Assembly (NCBI GenBank): GCA_945897475.1
Contig: CAMDFL010000039.1
Coordinates: 1-32,608, forward strand
Reading direction: 5' to 3'
Origin: Bordetella parapertussis
Lineage (GTDB): Bacteria; Pseudomonadota; Gammaproteobacteria; Burkholderiales; SG8-39
DNA length: 32,608 nucleotides
This document shows positions 22,757-31,769 of the stretch, piece after piece. A program made the translations under genes and the position numbers. Position 1 is the stretch's first letter. Each line of letters opens with the position of its first letter. The notes beneath the pieces were generated by a model. The model did no database searches. It was given only the letters and a program-made list of their open reading frames with translations, and was not told the DNA's origin.

Positions 22757-25700
22757 TCCTATGCCTGCTCCAAACGCATGCGCATACAGCAGTCGCAGTG
22801 TGAAATCACGGGTTTTATCCGCTATGGTTGGATGCCCATTCCAGATGGCGGCTGCTTTAGCTTTGTCGCCGCCCACCAGGTGCCCTGCCATTCCCGCGAT
22901 GATGAGGTAACGATTCTGCGCGTTGCTGTGCGTAAAACGGGCATCGAGCAGAATTTCGGCAAGTCTGGCCATGGTCGACGCGTCGCGCCTCGCGACGGCG
23001 CGGAATAATTCGAGCCAGGCCGCCTGCGATTCGGTGAGCCGTAACTGGCAGGGCGGCGATGCGATGCGATTCCACATCGCAGTGGCATCCACCGCGGGCA
23101 AGAGCGGTGTCATGGAGCGTGCGAGCTGCAGCAATGAATGGAACCACAGGTCGATGCGTTCGGGGTCGCGGCAATCACCGGGTTGTAACTTCGCGATTTC
23201 AAGGTCTTTCTGCAGGCTGCTGGGAATGCCATCCGGCGCGCGGCCGGTCTTACCCAATAGAAAATCGCGCGAATAATGAGCGTTACGCAGTGTGTCGATC
23301 TTCTCGAAATGTTCTCCTCCGCGAAGCGACGGCCCAACGATCCAGTCGGCGGTGCGGCCTTCCAGCATGGCGATCACCGGCATGTCGGTGCCGCCCAGTT
23401 CGGTGACTTCACCGGCGTATTTTTGCAGGAAGCGATATTTCGAGGCATGCAGGTCGAGATAGGGCGCGTAGTCTGAGTTGGCTGGCACATCGAAGCTGGC
23501 AAAAAACGGCTCGAGGGCGCTTCGTCCGCCAATTCGCCGCATCTGCAAGTCGCCAAGCGTATGCACCTGCACGCGTCGCAATTCGTCAGCCAAGCCTGGC
23601 ACGCTGGTCACATCGAACAGTGGTCGGGATAGGGTTTCAGAGTCGCCTCCGATGATGAGCAGGTCGCCGTTGGTGGTCGCATAGATGACGTAGTCGGGAA
23701 ATTCACTGCCAAGCGCCGCCAGTACCGAGGCCAGGAGGCTCGCGTCGATTTCGTAGAGCTGGAACCACTGCACCAGCACGCCACCTGGCTGCAGGTAGCG
23801 GCGCGCGAGCTGGTAGAACTCGCGGGTGAACAGACTGGACACACCGCTCACCCACGGGTTGGAGGGCTCCGAGACGATGATGTCGTAGCGGCGATTGTGG
23901 GTGGAGAAAAAAGTCTTGGCGTCATCGAACACGATGCGGCTGCGTGGGTCGGCAAAGGCGTTGGAATTTATCGGCGCGAACTGTTTCGCGGCCTTCGCCA
24001 TCAGCGGTTCGATCTCGATGGTGTCCACCGATTGCAGCATGGGGTTGGACAACATCGTGTGCGTCGTCAATCCGGTGCCGATGCCGATCACGGCGACGTT
24101 CCTGGCATCGGGCTTGACCGCCATGGGGATAGCGGCGGTGAGCACCATGGTGACCTCATCGGATATGCGCGGAAAAGCAGGATCCATGGCGATGGCACCG
24201 TCGGATTTTCCATTGGTGCGCAGGCTGCGGCCCTCCGGAAAATCCATCAGGCTGACAGTAGTGGTCTTGCCGTCCTCATGTGATAAGAGCTTTCCGTCGC
24301 TCGCGTCGAAGATCTCTCCGCGCCGAAATACCCCCGAGGCCATCTTGTAGTTATCCAATGGAAAGCCGGCGAGTACCACGATGAATGCGAGACCCGCGGT
24401 CGCCGCGGCAGCGATGCGAATGCCGGGGCGGCCGCCTACGCGCCACAACAGCACCAGGCCCAAAGTGACATCGAGCGCCGCGCCCACCGCGATCAGCCCT
24501 TTCAGTCCCAGTAGCGGCATGCCGACATGCGCGGCGAAGAACACACCGAGGATGGAACCCAAGGTGTTCGAGGCATACACCGCGCCTATGCTTTTCTCGC
24601 CATGCCCGAGGCGCAGCAGGCTGTAGGTGATCAGGGGCAGGGTCATGCCGGCGCAGAACGTCGCCGGAAACATCACCAGCAGCGCGATGCCGTGGCTTGC
24701 GCCGAGGAACATGGCGTGACCGGTGTCGGTCTTCGCCAGACCCTTGATGACGGCGGCCATGACTTCGAACATCTGTCCATAGACAGGAATTGTCGCCAGC
24801 GCGAGCAATCCCATGGCGATCTGAACCCAGGCGAGAAAACGCATCGGGTTGGTGATCGAATCGATGCGCCGTTTCACCCACAGGCCGCCGAACGCCAGGC
24901 CCAGAATAAACGCCGAGAGCATCAGCTCGAATGAATGCGTGGAGGCGCCCAGTACCAGCGAGAGCATGCGTATCCAGCCGATTTCGTAGATGAACGAGGC
25001 GGTGCCGGTGAGCAGGGCGATAGCCAGAAACAGGGAATACGATTCTGGTGTGCCGGGAGTTGGGTCTGAGGAGTCGCTGCTCGCCTGAGGCTTCGAGGCC
25101 GCCGAATTTTCCGCTGCCGCTGGAGCCTCGGCGCCGCGTGCCAGAAACCACACGGTGGCTGCAAGCGCGAGATTCAACACACCGGCAAGTTGAATGGTGC
25201 CGGGCAGCCCTAAATTTTCGATCAAAATGAATCCGCTGGCCAGAACGCCGACTGCCGCGCCGAAACTGTTGGTGAAATAAAGCATGGATAGCGATTCGCC
25301 GGGCCGAAGCGGAAAGCGTCGAATGAGTCCCGCGCTCATCAACGGGAAAGTCATGCCAAGCAAGATCGATTGAGGAAGAATCAACAGCCCGGCCAGCGTC
25401 CATTTGGCAAGTGCCGCGCTGGTTTCTGTTCCCAAACCGGGGAGCAGCGAGTCATAGGCCCAGTTGGTGAGCCAGACAAAGCTTGCGTGGAATATCAAAG
25501 CAGCGACGCCGATCAGCGCTTCGGCGATCGCGTAACCCACCAGCAAATTCGCCCAACGCATGCCGTAACGGCTGCAAGCCCAAGCGCCAATCGCCATGCC
25601 GCCCATGAAAAGCGCGAGCACCAGGGTCTGGGCGTAGGCAGCGTGTCCCAGAAAAAGTTTTAAATAATGGCTCCAGATCGACTCGTAGATGAGACCGGCG

Positions 25701-25768
25701 AATCCGGATACCGTAAATAGCAGGAAAAACACGCCGCGAGGGACACGCGATTGGGAGTTGGAGTTCAA
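22742..25768 (-). CDS. Fused multi-pass membrane protein and spermidine-synthase-like domain
   Basis: A 1008-residue protein. Residues ~12-465 form about 12-14 membrane helices in two similar halves: GFAGLIYESIWSHYLKLFLG near 22-41 recurs as ASFIYEIGWIRMLSLVLGAS near 257-276. A hydrophilic linker lies around 212-243. Residues ~480-720 are a methyltransferase-fold spermidine-synthase-like domain with AVIGIGTGL at 559-567, TIEIEPLM near 583-590, FDDAKTFF at 614-621 and SEPSNPWVSG at 633-642. Canonical spermidine synthases have an Asp-rich DSTDP loop at the last position; this family has SEPSNP, so aminopropyl transfer is doubtful. The C-terminal ~280 residues are unassigned. Translation starts at TTG 25768 with AAAGGAA about 10 bases upstream. 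The family is widespread but its reaction is not established to my knowledge. Confidence 0.88.
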   Translation of the reverse strand: MNSNSQSRVPRGVFFLLFTVSGFAGLIYESIWSHYLKLFLGHAAYAQTLVLALFMGGMAIGAWACSRYGMRWANLLVGYAIAEALIGVAALIFHASFVWLTNWAYDSLLPGLGTETSAALAKWTLAGLLILPQSILLGMTFPLMSAGLIRRFPLRPGESLSMLYFTNSFGAAVGVLASGFILIENLGLPGTIQLAGVLNLALAATVWFLARGAEAPAAAENSAASKPQASSDSSDPTPGTPESYSLFLAIALLTGTASFIYEIGWIRMLSLVLGASTHSFELMLSAFILGLAFGGLWVKRRIDSITNPMRFLAWVQIAMGLLALATIPVYGQMFEVMAAVIKGLAKTDTGHAMFLGASHGIALLVMFPATFCAGMTLPLITYSLLRLGHGEKSIGAVYASNTLGSILGVFFAAHVGMPLLGLKGLIAVGAALDVTLGLVLLWRVGGRPGIRIAAAATAGLAFIVVLAGFPLDNYKMASGVFRRGEIFDASDGKLLSHEDGKTTTVSLMDFPEGRSLRTNGKSDGAIAMDPAFPRISDEVTMVLTAAIPMAVKPDARNVAVIGIGTGLTTHTMLSNPMLQSVDTIEIEPLMAKAAKQFAPINSNAFADPRSRIVFDDAKTFFSTHNRRYDIIVSEPSNPWVSGVSSLFTREFYQLARRYLQPGGVLVQWFQLYEIDASLLASVLAALGSEFPDYVIYATTNGDLLIIGGDSETLSRPLFDVTSVPGLADELRRVQVHTLGDLQMRRIGGRSALEPFFASFDVPANSDYAPYLDLHASKYRFLQKYAGEVTELGGTDMPVIAMLEGRTADWIVGPSLRGGEHFEKIDTLRNAHYSRDFLLGKTGRAPDGIPSSLQKDLEIAKLQPGDCRDPERIDLWFHSLLQLARSMTPLLPAVDATAMWNRIASPPCQLRLTESQAAWLELFRAVARRDASTMARLAEILLDARFTHSNAQNRYLIIAGMAGHLVGGDKAKAAAIWNGHPTIADKTRDFTLRLLYAHAFGAGIGGKPR

Positions 25769-25789
25769 GATGGCGTCTTTCCTTTATTA

Positions 25790-25833
25790 GGTGGCTTATG
25801 CATTTATCACGGGTGGCTTATGCATATAGATGC
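25790..25833. repeat. Two tandem 22-bp units upstream of the fusion gene
   Basis: GGTGGCTTATGCAT opens both units (25790-25811 and 25812-25833). With the flanking ATTA the first unit aligns with the 21-bp units at 1125-1229 (TTAGGT-x-GCTTATGC in common). As there, it lies just upstream of a minus-strand start codon. Confidence 0.85.
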
Positions 25834-25966
25834 ATTTAATCTTCGCGGATGGTGATCAGAGCGCAAAAGGCGGTATCTTACCCGGCGCGCCATTTCACTC
25901 CGGGCAAATGTTCAGAGGACCAGAAATCCCTGCCGGAATCGGCGAGCTTGAGATCACAGGACCATT

Positions 25967-26824
25967 ATGAATTCTGCATTCCAACATACGATCATTGAAA
26001 ACCGCTGGCGAATCCCCCGGACTATCCTGCCCTTGATCGCGGCACTTGCACTGGTGACATGCCAGACCGTGCAAACGACGCAACCCGGCGTGGTGGGTGT
26101 GGAACGCAAGCAGACCATGACTTCGCTGCTTCCTGTGGGCCAGGTAAATAGCGGCGCGGAAAAAGCCTATCAGCAGGTGTTGCTGGAGGCGCGCAAAAAG
26201 AATCAGTTGAATCGCGATGCCGCGCAACTCGCGCGTGTCAAGCGTATCGCCGACAGGTTGATTCCGGTGACAGCCACGTTCCGAGGCGACTCGCCGGCTT
26301 GGAAATGGGAGGTCAATGTGATCTCCTCCGAGGAGGTGAATGCCTGGTGCATGCCTGGAGGCAAGATTGCCTTCTACACCGGCATCATCGAAAAGCTGAA
26401 ACTCACGGACGATGAGTTGGCGGCCATTATGGGCCATGAGATCGCGCATGCACTTCGCGAGCACGGTCGCGAGCGCGCCTCGCATGCCGCATTGCAAGGC
26501 ACGGTGCTCAATATCGGCGCCGCACTGCTGGGGGTGGGAAGCCTCGGCGTGGACTTGTCCAGCATCATTCTCAAGATCACGTTTAATTTGCCGAATTCGC
26601 GCAGTGACGAGACCGAGGCGGATCGCATTGGGGTGGAACTGTCAGCGCGCGCGGGCTTTAATCCTCTCGCCGCCGTGAGTTTATGGCAGAAAATGAGCCA
26701 GATGGGCGGTGACCGGGGTCCGCCGTTTCTCTCGACACATCCTTCGCCGGACAATCGCATCAAGGATCTGCAGGTCTACTCAGAGCGGGTGATGCCCCTG
26801 TATCTGGCGACGCAGAAGCCTTAG
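25967..26824 (+). CDS. M48-family zinc metalloprotease, probable lipoprotein
   Basis: A 285-residue protease of the periplasmic/outer-membrane BepA-LoiP type. The N-terminus has a basic region (NRWRIPR), a hydrophobic core and LALVTC with Cys32 as candidate lipidated residue; Thr at -1 is not the most common choice, so lipidation is probable rather than certain. The active site is complete: HEIAH at 157-161 (His157, Glu158, His161) and the third zinc ligand Glu217 in SDETEADRIG. NAWCMPGGKIAFYTG near 125-139 and a TFLSTHPSPDNRI-like segment near the end (FLSTHPSPDNRI) are conserved in the family. AGGA precedes the ATG by 5 bases. Likely role: turnover of misassembled outer-membrane proteins. 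Confidence 0.92.
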   Translation: MNSAFQHTIIENRWRIPRTILPLIAALALVTCQTVQTTQPGVVGVERKQTMTSLLPVGQVNSGAEKAYQQVLLEARKKNQLNRDAAQLARVKRIADRLIPVTATFRGDSPAWKWEVNVISSEEVNAWCMPGGKIAFYTGIIEKLKLTDDELAAIMGHEIAHALREHGRERASHAALQGTVLNIGAALLGVGSLGVDLSSIILKITFNLPNSRSDETEADRIGVELSARAGFNPLAAVSLWQKMSQMGGDRGPPFLSTHPSPDNRIKDLQVYSERVMPLYLATQKP

Positions 26825-26829
26825 CGCAT

Positions 26830-26877
26830 CTGAGCGTTCGCGCGAATCCGAGCCTGAGCGTTCGTGCCAATCCGCGC
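26830..26877. repeat. Two tandem 24-bp units after the protease stop codon
   Basis: Units 26830-26853 and 26854-26877 both begin CTGAGCGTTCG and differ at about four positions. The array starts 6 bases after the TAG stop (26822-26824) and, because the period is a multiple of three, places TGA stops in the protease frame at 26831 and 26855. Confidence 0.88.
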
Positions 26878-26944
26878 GTGGGGCGCTTGCCTTAAAAAAT
26901 TGGCGGGGGATGAGCGTGGTATCCCGGAGCAAGCCGGTTTTTCG

Positions 26945-26973
26945 CGAACAGGCGCTAATGCATCCGATATAAT
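26945..26973 (+). promoter_or_regulatory. Candidate promoter of the leu operon
   Basis: An exact TATAAT at 26968-26973 lies 45 bases before the leuC ATG. The best -35 at 17 bases spacing is CGAACA (26945-26950), three of six matches. No leader peptide rich in Leu codons was seen between it and leuC, so classical leu attenuation is not evident. Confidence 0.4.
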
Positions 26974-27018
26974 CTCAGGCCTCGCTTCGATCACTTTTGC
27001 GATGATGGAACAATCGTC

Positions 27019-28428
27019 ATGATTCAACAAACGCTATACGACAAACTCTGGGCCAGTCACGTGGTGCGCGCCGAAGACGACGGCACGACGTTGCTCTACA
27101 TTGACAGGCATCTGGTGCATGAAGTCACCAGCCCGCAGGCCTATGAGGGGCTGAAAATTGCCGGTCGCCCGGTCTGGCGCAAGGACTCGGTGGTGGCCAC
27201 CGCCGACCACAATACGCCCACCGACCACTGGGAGGAGGGCATCAAGGACCCGATCTCGCGCCTGCAGGTTGAGACGCTGGAGGCCAACATCAAGGAACAC
27301 GGCGCCAAGGTTTTTTTTCCGTTTCTGGATAAGCGCCAGGGCATCGTGCATGTCATCGGACCGGAGAATGGATTCACGCTGCCTGGCATGACAGTGGTGT
27401 GCGGTGATTCGCATACCAGCACCCATGGCGCGTTTGCCTGTCTTGCCTATGGCATTGGCACCTCGGAGGTCGAGCACGTTCTTGCCACGCAGACCCTGCT
27501 TGCCAAGAAAATGCAGAACATGCTGGTGCAGGTCGAAGGCGCGATTCCAAACGGCGTGACCGCCAAAGACATTGCCCTGGCGATCATCCGCGAGATTGGC
27601 ACCGCGGGCGGCTCTGGCTGCGCCGTGGAGTTCGCAGGTAGCGCGATTCGCGCCCTGTCCATGGAAGGCCGCATGACCTTGTGCAATATGGCGATCGAAG
27701 GCGGAGCGCGCGCTGGTATGGTCGGCGTGGATGATGTGACTTTGAATTACCTGAAAGGCCGGCTCTACGCGCCGATCGGCGTGCTGTGGGATCAGGCTGC
27801 GGCCTACTGGCGCACATTGCAAAGCGATCCCGGTTCGAAATTCGACCGCGTGGTGCAAATCGATGCACGCCAGTTGAAACCGCACGTCACCTGGGGCACG
27901 TCCCCTGAAATGGTGGTGACGATCGATGACCGTGTCCCCGATCCCGACCGTGAAAAAGACTCGGTGCGCCGCGAAGGCATGGGGCGGGCGTTAATTTATA
28001 TGGGTCTTGATCCCAATACAGCGATCAAGGATATTCGCATCGACAAGGTGTTCATTGGCTCCTGTACCAACTCGCGCATTGAAGACCTGCGCGCCGCGGC
28101 AGCTGTGGTGCGTGGCCGCCGCAAGGCGCAGAACGTGAAGCTCGCCCTGGTTGTGCCCGGATCGGGGCAGGTGAAGTTGCAGGCCGAGAAAGAGGGATTG
28201 GATCGCATTTTCAAGGATGCCGGGTTCGAGTGGCGCGAACCGGGGTGCTCGATGTGCCTGGGCATGAATGACGACAAGCTGCTACCGGGCGAGCGTTGCG
28301 CGTCAACTTCGAACCGAAATTTCGAGGGCCGCCAGGGTACCGCTGGGCGTACCCACCTGGTTAGCCCCGCGATGGCGGCGGCGGCGGGCATTGCCGGGCA
28401 TTTTGTCGATGTTCGCGAACTGCGGTAG
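27019..28428 (+). CDS. leuC: 3-isopropylmalate dehydratase large subunit
   Basis: A 469-residue aconitase-family subunit that isomerises 2- to 3-isopropylmalate in leucine synthesis. The [4Fe-4S] cysteines are Cys349 (FIGSCTNSR), Cys410 and Cys413 ([10 protein letters not shown]). Other conserved motifs: TADHNTPT near 61-68, [13 protein letters not shown] near 128-140, [16 protein letters not shown] near 145-160. Length matches E. coli-type LeuC (about 466). First gene of leuC-leuD-leuB-asd; the 94-base gap to leuD holds a 13-bp tandem array, where many betaproteobacteria carry a small entericidin-like gene. Confidence 0.97.
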   Translation: MIQQTLYDKLWASHVVRAEDDGTTLLYIDRHLVHEVTSPQAYEGLKIAGRPVWRKDSVVATADHNTPTDHWEEGIKDPISRLQVETLEANIKEHGAKVFFPFLDKRQGIVHVIGPENGFTLPGMTVVCGDSHTSTHGAFACLAYGIGTSEVEHVLATQTLLAKKMQNMLVQVEGAIPNGVTAKDIALAIIREIGTAGGSGCAVEFAGSAIRALSMEGRMTLCNMAIEGGARAGMVGVDDVTLNYLKGRLYAPIGVLWDQAAAYWRTLQSDPGSKFDRVVQIDARQLKPHVTWGTSPEMVVTIDDRVPDPDREKDSVRREGMGRALIYMGLDPNTAIKDIRIDKVFIGSCTNSRIEDLRAAAAVVRGRRKAQNVKLALVVPGSGQVKLQAEKEGLDRIFKDAGFEWREPGCSMCLGMNDDKLLPGERCASTSNRNFEGRQGTAGRTHLVSPAMAAAAGIAGHFVDVRELR

Positions 28429-28433
28429 TTGTA

Positions 28434-28485
28434 GTTAATAGACCATGTTAATAGACCGAGTTAATTAACCAAATTAATTAATCAA
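28434..28485. repeat. Four tandem 13-bp units between leuC and leuD
   Basis: GTTAATAGACCAT (28434), GTTAATAGACCGA (28447), GTTAATTAACCAA (28460) and ATTAATTAATCAA (28473) run without a gap, decaying left to right. The array begins 5 bases after the leuC stop and fills most of the leuC-leuD gap. The third and fourth units also create TTAATTAA palindromes. Confidence 0.92.
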
Positions 28486-28522
28486 TTCAGCGGTCCCAAT
28501 AAATACTGGCAACGGAACCATT

Positions 28523-29161
28523 ATGCTTAAATTCAATACCCACAAAGGAATGGTGGCGCCGATGGATCGCGCCAATGTCGATACCGATGCCATTATTCCC
28601 AAGCAATTTTTGAAATCGATCCGCCGTATCGGCTTCGGCCAGAACCTGTTCGATGCTTGGCGCTACATGGACGAGGGCCAGCCGGGGCAGGATTGCACCA
28701 ACAGGCCGATTAACCGCGATTTCATTTTAAATCAAGCGCGCTACAGGGGCGCCTCAATTCTGATTGCGCGCAAGAATTTTGGTTGCGGCTCATCGCGCGA
28801 ACATGCGCCCTGGGCGCTGGGCGAGTACGGCTTTCGCGCCATCATCGCGCCATCCTTCGGAGATATCTTTTTTACCAACTCCCTGAAGAACGGGCTTTTG
28901 CCCGTCGTGCTGGACGAGGCCAAGGTTGACCGGCTGTTCAACGAAGCGGCGCCGTTTGCTGGCTACGCATTGGAGATTAATCTCGAGGCGCAGGTAGTCA
29001 TCAAGCCGGATGGATCGTCCTATAGTTTCGACATAGAACCCTTCAGCAAGTATTGCCTGTTGAATGGATTCGACGATATCGGCCTGACTTTGCGCCACGC
29101 TGAAACGATTCGCGTCTTCGAGAACAAACGCAAAATCGAGCAGCCCTGGCTGTTCACCTGA
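28523..29161 (+). CDS. leuD: 3-isopropylmalate dehydratase small subunit
   Basis: A 212-residue swivelling-domain subunit that completes the LeuCD isomerase. Recognisable motifs: [19 protein letters not shown] near 14-32, [12 protein letters not shown] near 37-48, and [21 protein letters not shown] near 76-96, the substrate-binding loop. Length is normal. ATG 28523 has GGAA upstream. A terminator-like hairpin follows the stop before leuB. Confidence 0.97.
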   Translation: MLKFNTHKGMVAPMDRANVDTDAIIPKQFLKSIRRIGFGQNLFDAWRYMDEGQPGQDCTNRPINRDFILNQARYRGASILIARKNFGCGSSREHAPWALGEYGFRAIIAPSFGDIFFTNSLKNGLLPVVLDEAKVDRLFNEAAPFAGYALEINLEAQVVIKPDGSSYSFDIEPFSKYCLLNGFDDIGLTLRHAETIRVFENKRKIEQPWLFT

Positions 29162-29175
29162 GCCACTCGTGAACG

Positions 29176-29217
29176 GCCGGGGTTCTGTGAAGATCCCCGG
29201 CTGTTTGGGTTTTTTTT
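29176..29217 (+). terminator. Intrinsic terminator or attenuator between leuD and leuB
   Basis: GCCGGGG (29176-29182) pairs with CCCCGGC (29195-29201); inside, TCT and AGA can pair around GTGA after one mismatch. A run of eight T residues lies at 29210-29217, eight bases past the stem. It falls within the leu operon, 45 bases before the chosen leuB start. Confidence 0.7.
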
Positions 29218-29262
29218 GACCCGCGGCTTATTTGAGCGTGACGACATTGGGACGTGATGATC

Positions 29263-30330
29263 ATGAAAATAGCAGTACTGCCTGGCGACGGAATTGGCAA
29301 GGAAATCGTGGTGGAAGCGCAGAGGGTGTTGCGTGCGCTCGACCTCGGCATCGAGATGGAAGAGGCGTCTGTGGGTGGCACCGCCTACGAGGCTTGTGGA
29401 GAACCGCTGCCCAAAGCCACACTGGATCTGGCCCGGGCCGCCGACGCGATTCTGTTCGGCGCGGTCGGCGATCCCCGGTTCGATACCATTGCACGCGACA
29501 AGCGTCCCGAACAGGCCATCCTCGGATTACGCAAGGAATTGGGACTATTCGCTAATCTGCGTCCGGCGGTGGTTTTTGCTGAGTTGGCCGACGCATCGTC
29601 ATTGCGTCCCGAAGTCGTCGCGGGCCTGGATATTCTTATCATTCGCGAGCTGACCGGCGACATCTATTTCGGCCAGCCGCGCGGCATTCGCACGCTGGAA
29701 ACAGGAAAATTCGTCGGCGAGCGCGAAGGTTTCGACACCATGCGCTATAGCGAGTCGGAGGTTCGCCGCATCGCGCTGGTGGGCTTCGAGGCGGCGCGAA
29801 AGCGCGGGCGCAAAATTTGTTCGGTCGACAAGGCCAATGTGCTGGATACCTCGCAATTGTGGCGCGAGGTCGTCACCCAGGTCGCCCGCGACTATCCCGA
29901 TGTGGAGTTGTCGCACATGTATGTCGACAATGCCGCCATGCAATTGGTGCGCAACCCCAAGCAATTCGACGTTATCGTTACCGGCAATATGTTTGGCGAT
30001 ATCCTGTCAGACGAGGCCTCGATGCTCACCGGATCGATCGGCATGTTGCCCTCGGCATCGATGGACGAGCGAGGCCGAGGCCTGTATGAGCCGATTCATG
30101 GCTCTGCGCCCGATATCGCCGGTTTGGGAGTGGCCAATCCTCTGGCCACAATCCTGTCCGCGGCAATGATGCTGCGTTACAGCCTGAATCAAGTTGTCGC
30201 TGCGGATCGCATCGAGGCGGCAGTGAAAAAAGTATTGGCGCAGGGCTTGCGAACGCCCGATATTTATCAGCAGGGAACAACGAAGGTTGGCACCCGCGAG
30301 ATGGGCGACGCGGTGCTCGCCGCGTTGTAG
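29263..30330 (+). CDS. leuB: 3-isopropylmalate dehydrogenase
   Basis: A 355-residue NAD-dependent beta-decarboxylating dehydrogenase giving 2-oxoisocaproate. The start is placed at ATG 29263 ([14 protein letters not shown]), the usual N-terminus, with GGGA about 10 bases upstream; GTG 29254 and ATG 29257 are in frame and would add 2-3 residues. Motifs: [25 protein letters not shown]-type loop ([12 protein letters not shown]), the [18 protein letters not shown] stretch, [34 protein letters not shown], and [21 protein letters not shown]. The stop codon is the first of four repeated in-frame stops. Confidence 0.96.
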   Translation: MKIAVLPGDGIGKEIVVEAQRVLRALDLGIEMEEASVGGTAYEACGEPLPKATLDLARAADAILFGAVGDPRFDTIARDKRPEQAILGLRKELGLFANLRPAVVFAELADASSLRPEVVAGLDILIIRELTGDIYFGQPRGIRTLETGKFVGEREGFDTMRYSESEVRRIALVGFEAARKRGRKICSVDKANVLDTSQLWREVVTQVARDYPDVELSHMYVDNAAMQLVRNPKQFDVIVTGNMFGDILSDEASMLTGSIGMLPSASMDERGRGLYEPIHGSAPDIAGLGVANPLATILSAAMMLRYSLNQVVAADRIEAAVKKVLAQGLRTPDIYQQGTTKVGTREMGDAVLAAL

Positions 30331-30374
30331 ATCGGGAAGTAGATCGCAAAGTAGGTCAGGTTGTAAAATCGCGA
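30327..30374 (+). repeat. Four tandem 12-bp units that repeat the leuB stop codon
   Basis: Units at 30327, 30339, 30351 and 30363 follow GTAGATCGNNAA with increasing decay. As 12 is a multiple of three, the leuB frame reads TAG, TAG, TAG and TAA at four-codon intervals (30328, 30340, 30352, 30364). Confidence 0.9.
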
Positions 30375-30413
30375 CGTGATAGAGCACGTTGGGTTTTAGG
30401 TAAGGATAGGCGG

Positions 30414-31538
30414 ATGCAAAAGCTGGGCATAGTCGGTTGGCGCGGCATGGTGGGATCGGTGCTGGTCGGTCGCATGCGCGATGAGCGCGATTTCGATCTC
30501 GTTGATCCGCTGTTTTTTTCGACCTCGCAGGCCGGCAGCAAGGGCCCGGACATCGGTCGCGCGATTGCGCCGGTTGCCGATGCGAAATCCCTTGCAGCGC
30601 TCAAGGACATGGACATCATCATTTCCTGTCAGGGCGGTGATTACACCAACGACATCCATCCAGGATTGCGCGCCGCAGGGTGGAATGGGTATTGGATCGA
30701 CGCAGCCTCCGCGCTGCGAATGAACGATGACGCGGTGATTATTCTCGACCCGGTCAATCGTGCCGAGATCGACGCCGCGGTGAAACGCGGACTGAAAGAC
30801 TATATCGGCGGCAATTGCACGGTCAGCCTGATGCTGCTCGCCATGCATGGCCTGTTCAAGGCCGATCTGGTCGAATGGATGACCGTGATGACTTATCAAG
30901 CAGCTTCGGGCGCGGGCGCGGCGAATATGCGTGAGTTGCTTGCGCAAATGGGGGCCGCTCACGGCGCGGTCGCGGCGATGCTGGAGGATCCCGCCAAAGG
31001 CATTCTTGAGATTGATCGAGCCGTGTCCTGCACTTTGCTCGATCCGAGTTTTCCGACCAAAAACTTCGGCGCGCCGCTCGCGGGCAGCCTGTTGCCATGG
31101 ATCGACAAGGATTTGGGATACGGGCAAAGCAAGGAAGAGTGGAAAAGTGGCGCCGAAGGCAACAAGATTCTGGGACGCGGTGCGCACCAGCAGCTACCGA
31201 TTGATGGTGTTTGCGTGCGCGTAGGCGCCATGCGTTGCCATAGCCAGGCAATGACTGTGAAATTGAGAAAAGACCTGCCCATCGCGGACATCGAACAAAT
31301 GTTAGGCAGTGCCAATGATTGGGTTCGAGTCATACCCAATCGGCGCGAGGAAACTCTGGCGGAGCTTAGTCCAGCTCGCGTCACCGGCACTTTGCAAGTG
31401 CCTGTGGGTAGATTGAGGAAGCTCGCCCTCGAACCAGGCAGTTCGCACCTGACTGCATTTACCGTGGGAGACCAACTACTATGGGGTGCGGCGGAACCCC
31501 TACGCCGAATGTTGCGGATTCTGTTGGGTAAGCTCTGA
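30414..31538 (+). CDS. asd: Aspartate-semialdehyde dehydrogenase
   Basis: A 374-residue NADPH-dependent enzyme reducing aspartyl phosphate to the semialdehyde, the branch point to lysine/diaminopimelate, threonine and methionine. N-terminal nucleotide motif [13 protein letters not shown] (5-17), [12 protein letters not shown] near 34-45, active-site Cys135 in [17 protein letters not shown], Gln162 in [17 protein letters not shown], and His276 in [11 protein letters not shown]. Length and motifs identify the gram-negative (E. coli-like) subtype. AAGGA lies seven bases before the ATG. The leu-asd-fimV order is typical of betaproteobacteria. Confidence 0.97.
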   Translation: MQKLGIVGWRGMVGSVLVGRMRDERDFDLVDPLFFSTSQAGSKGPDIGRAIAPVADAKSLAALKDMDIIISCQGGDYTNDIHPGLRAAGWNGYWIDAASALRMNDDAVIILDPVNRAEIDAAVKRGLKDYIGGNCTVSLMLLAMHGLFKADLVEWMTVMTYQAASGAGAANMRELLAQMGAAHGAVAAMLEDPAKGILEIDRAVSCTLLDPSFPTKNFGAPLAGSLLPWIDKDLGYGQSKEEWKSGAEGNKILGRGAHQQLPIDGVCVRVGAMRCHSQAMTVKLRKDLPIADIEQMLGSANDWVRVIPNRREETLAELSPARVTGTLQVPVGRLRKLALEPGSSHLTAFTVGDQLLWGAAEPLRRMLRILLGKL

Positions 31539-31769
31539 TTTTATTGGGCTAGATCCTACTAGCGTGTTCGGATACTGGGCGGCGCTTATCGTCACCGACA
31601 GTGCTCACACAATTGCCTAGTCTTGTCTATAAAGCCGAGCCGAAAAGTCAAAATTTGCGCCAAGAAATGCCGACTTAAACCGCATTGCGAAAGAGGTTTA
31701 GCTTGCCATGCTAACCTCATGATGGTAGCTTAGTTTTTTCCCTCCGATTCTCTTGGTGGACGAGCGGAC

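Noticed and set aside
24351-25403. 350-codon minus-strand open frame inside the fusion gene
   Set aside because: It is an alternative frame of the same strand; His/Arg-rich composition is typical of a frame-shifted shadow, and the other frame has clear membrane helices.
27034-27885. Long minus-strand open frame of 283 codons
   Set aside because: Antisense to leuC, without recognisable motifs; caused by high GC third positions.
31539-31769. Possible promoter or riboswitch before fimV
   Set aside because: TTGCGA and TGCTAA at 18-base spacing match the consensus poorly, and no conserved RNA fold was recognised.
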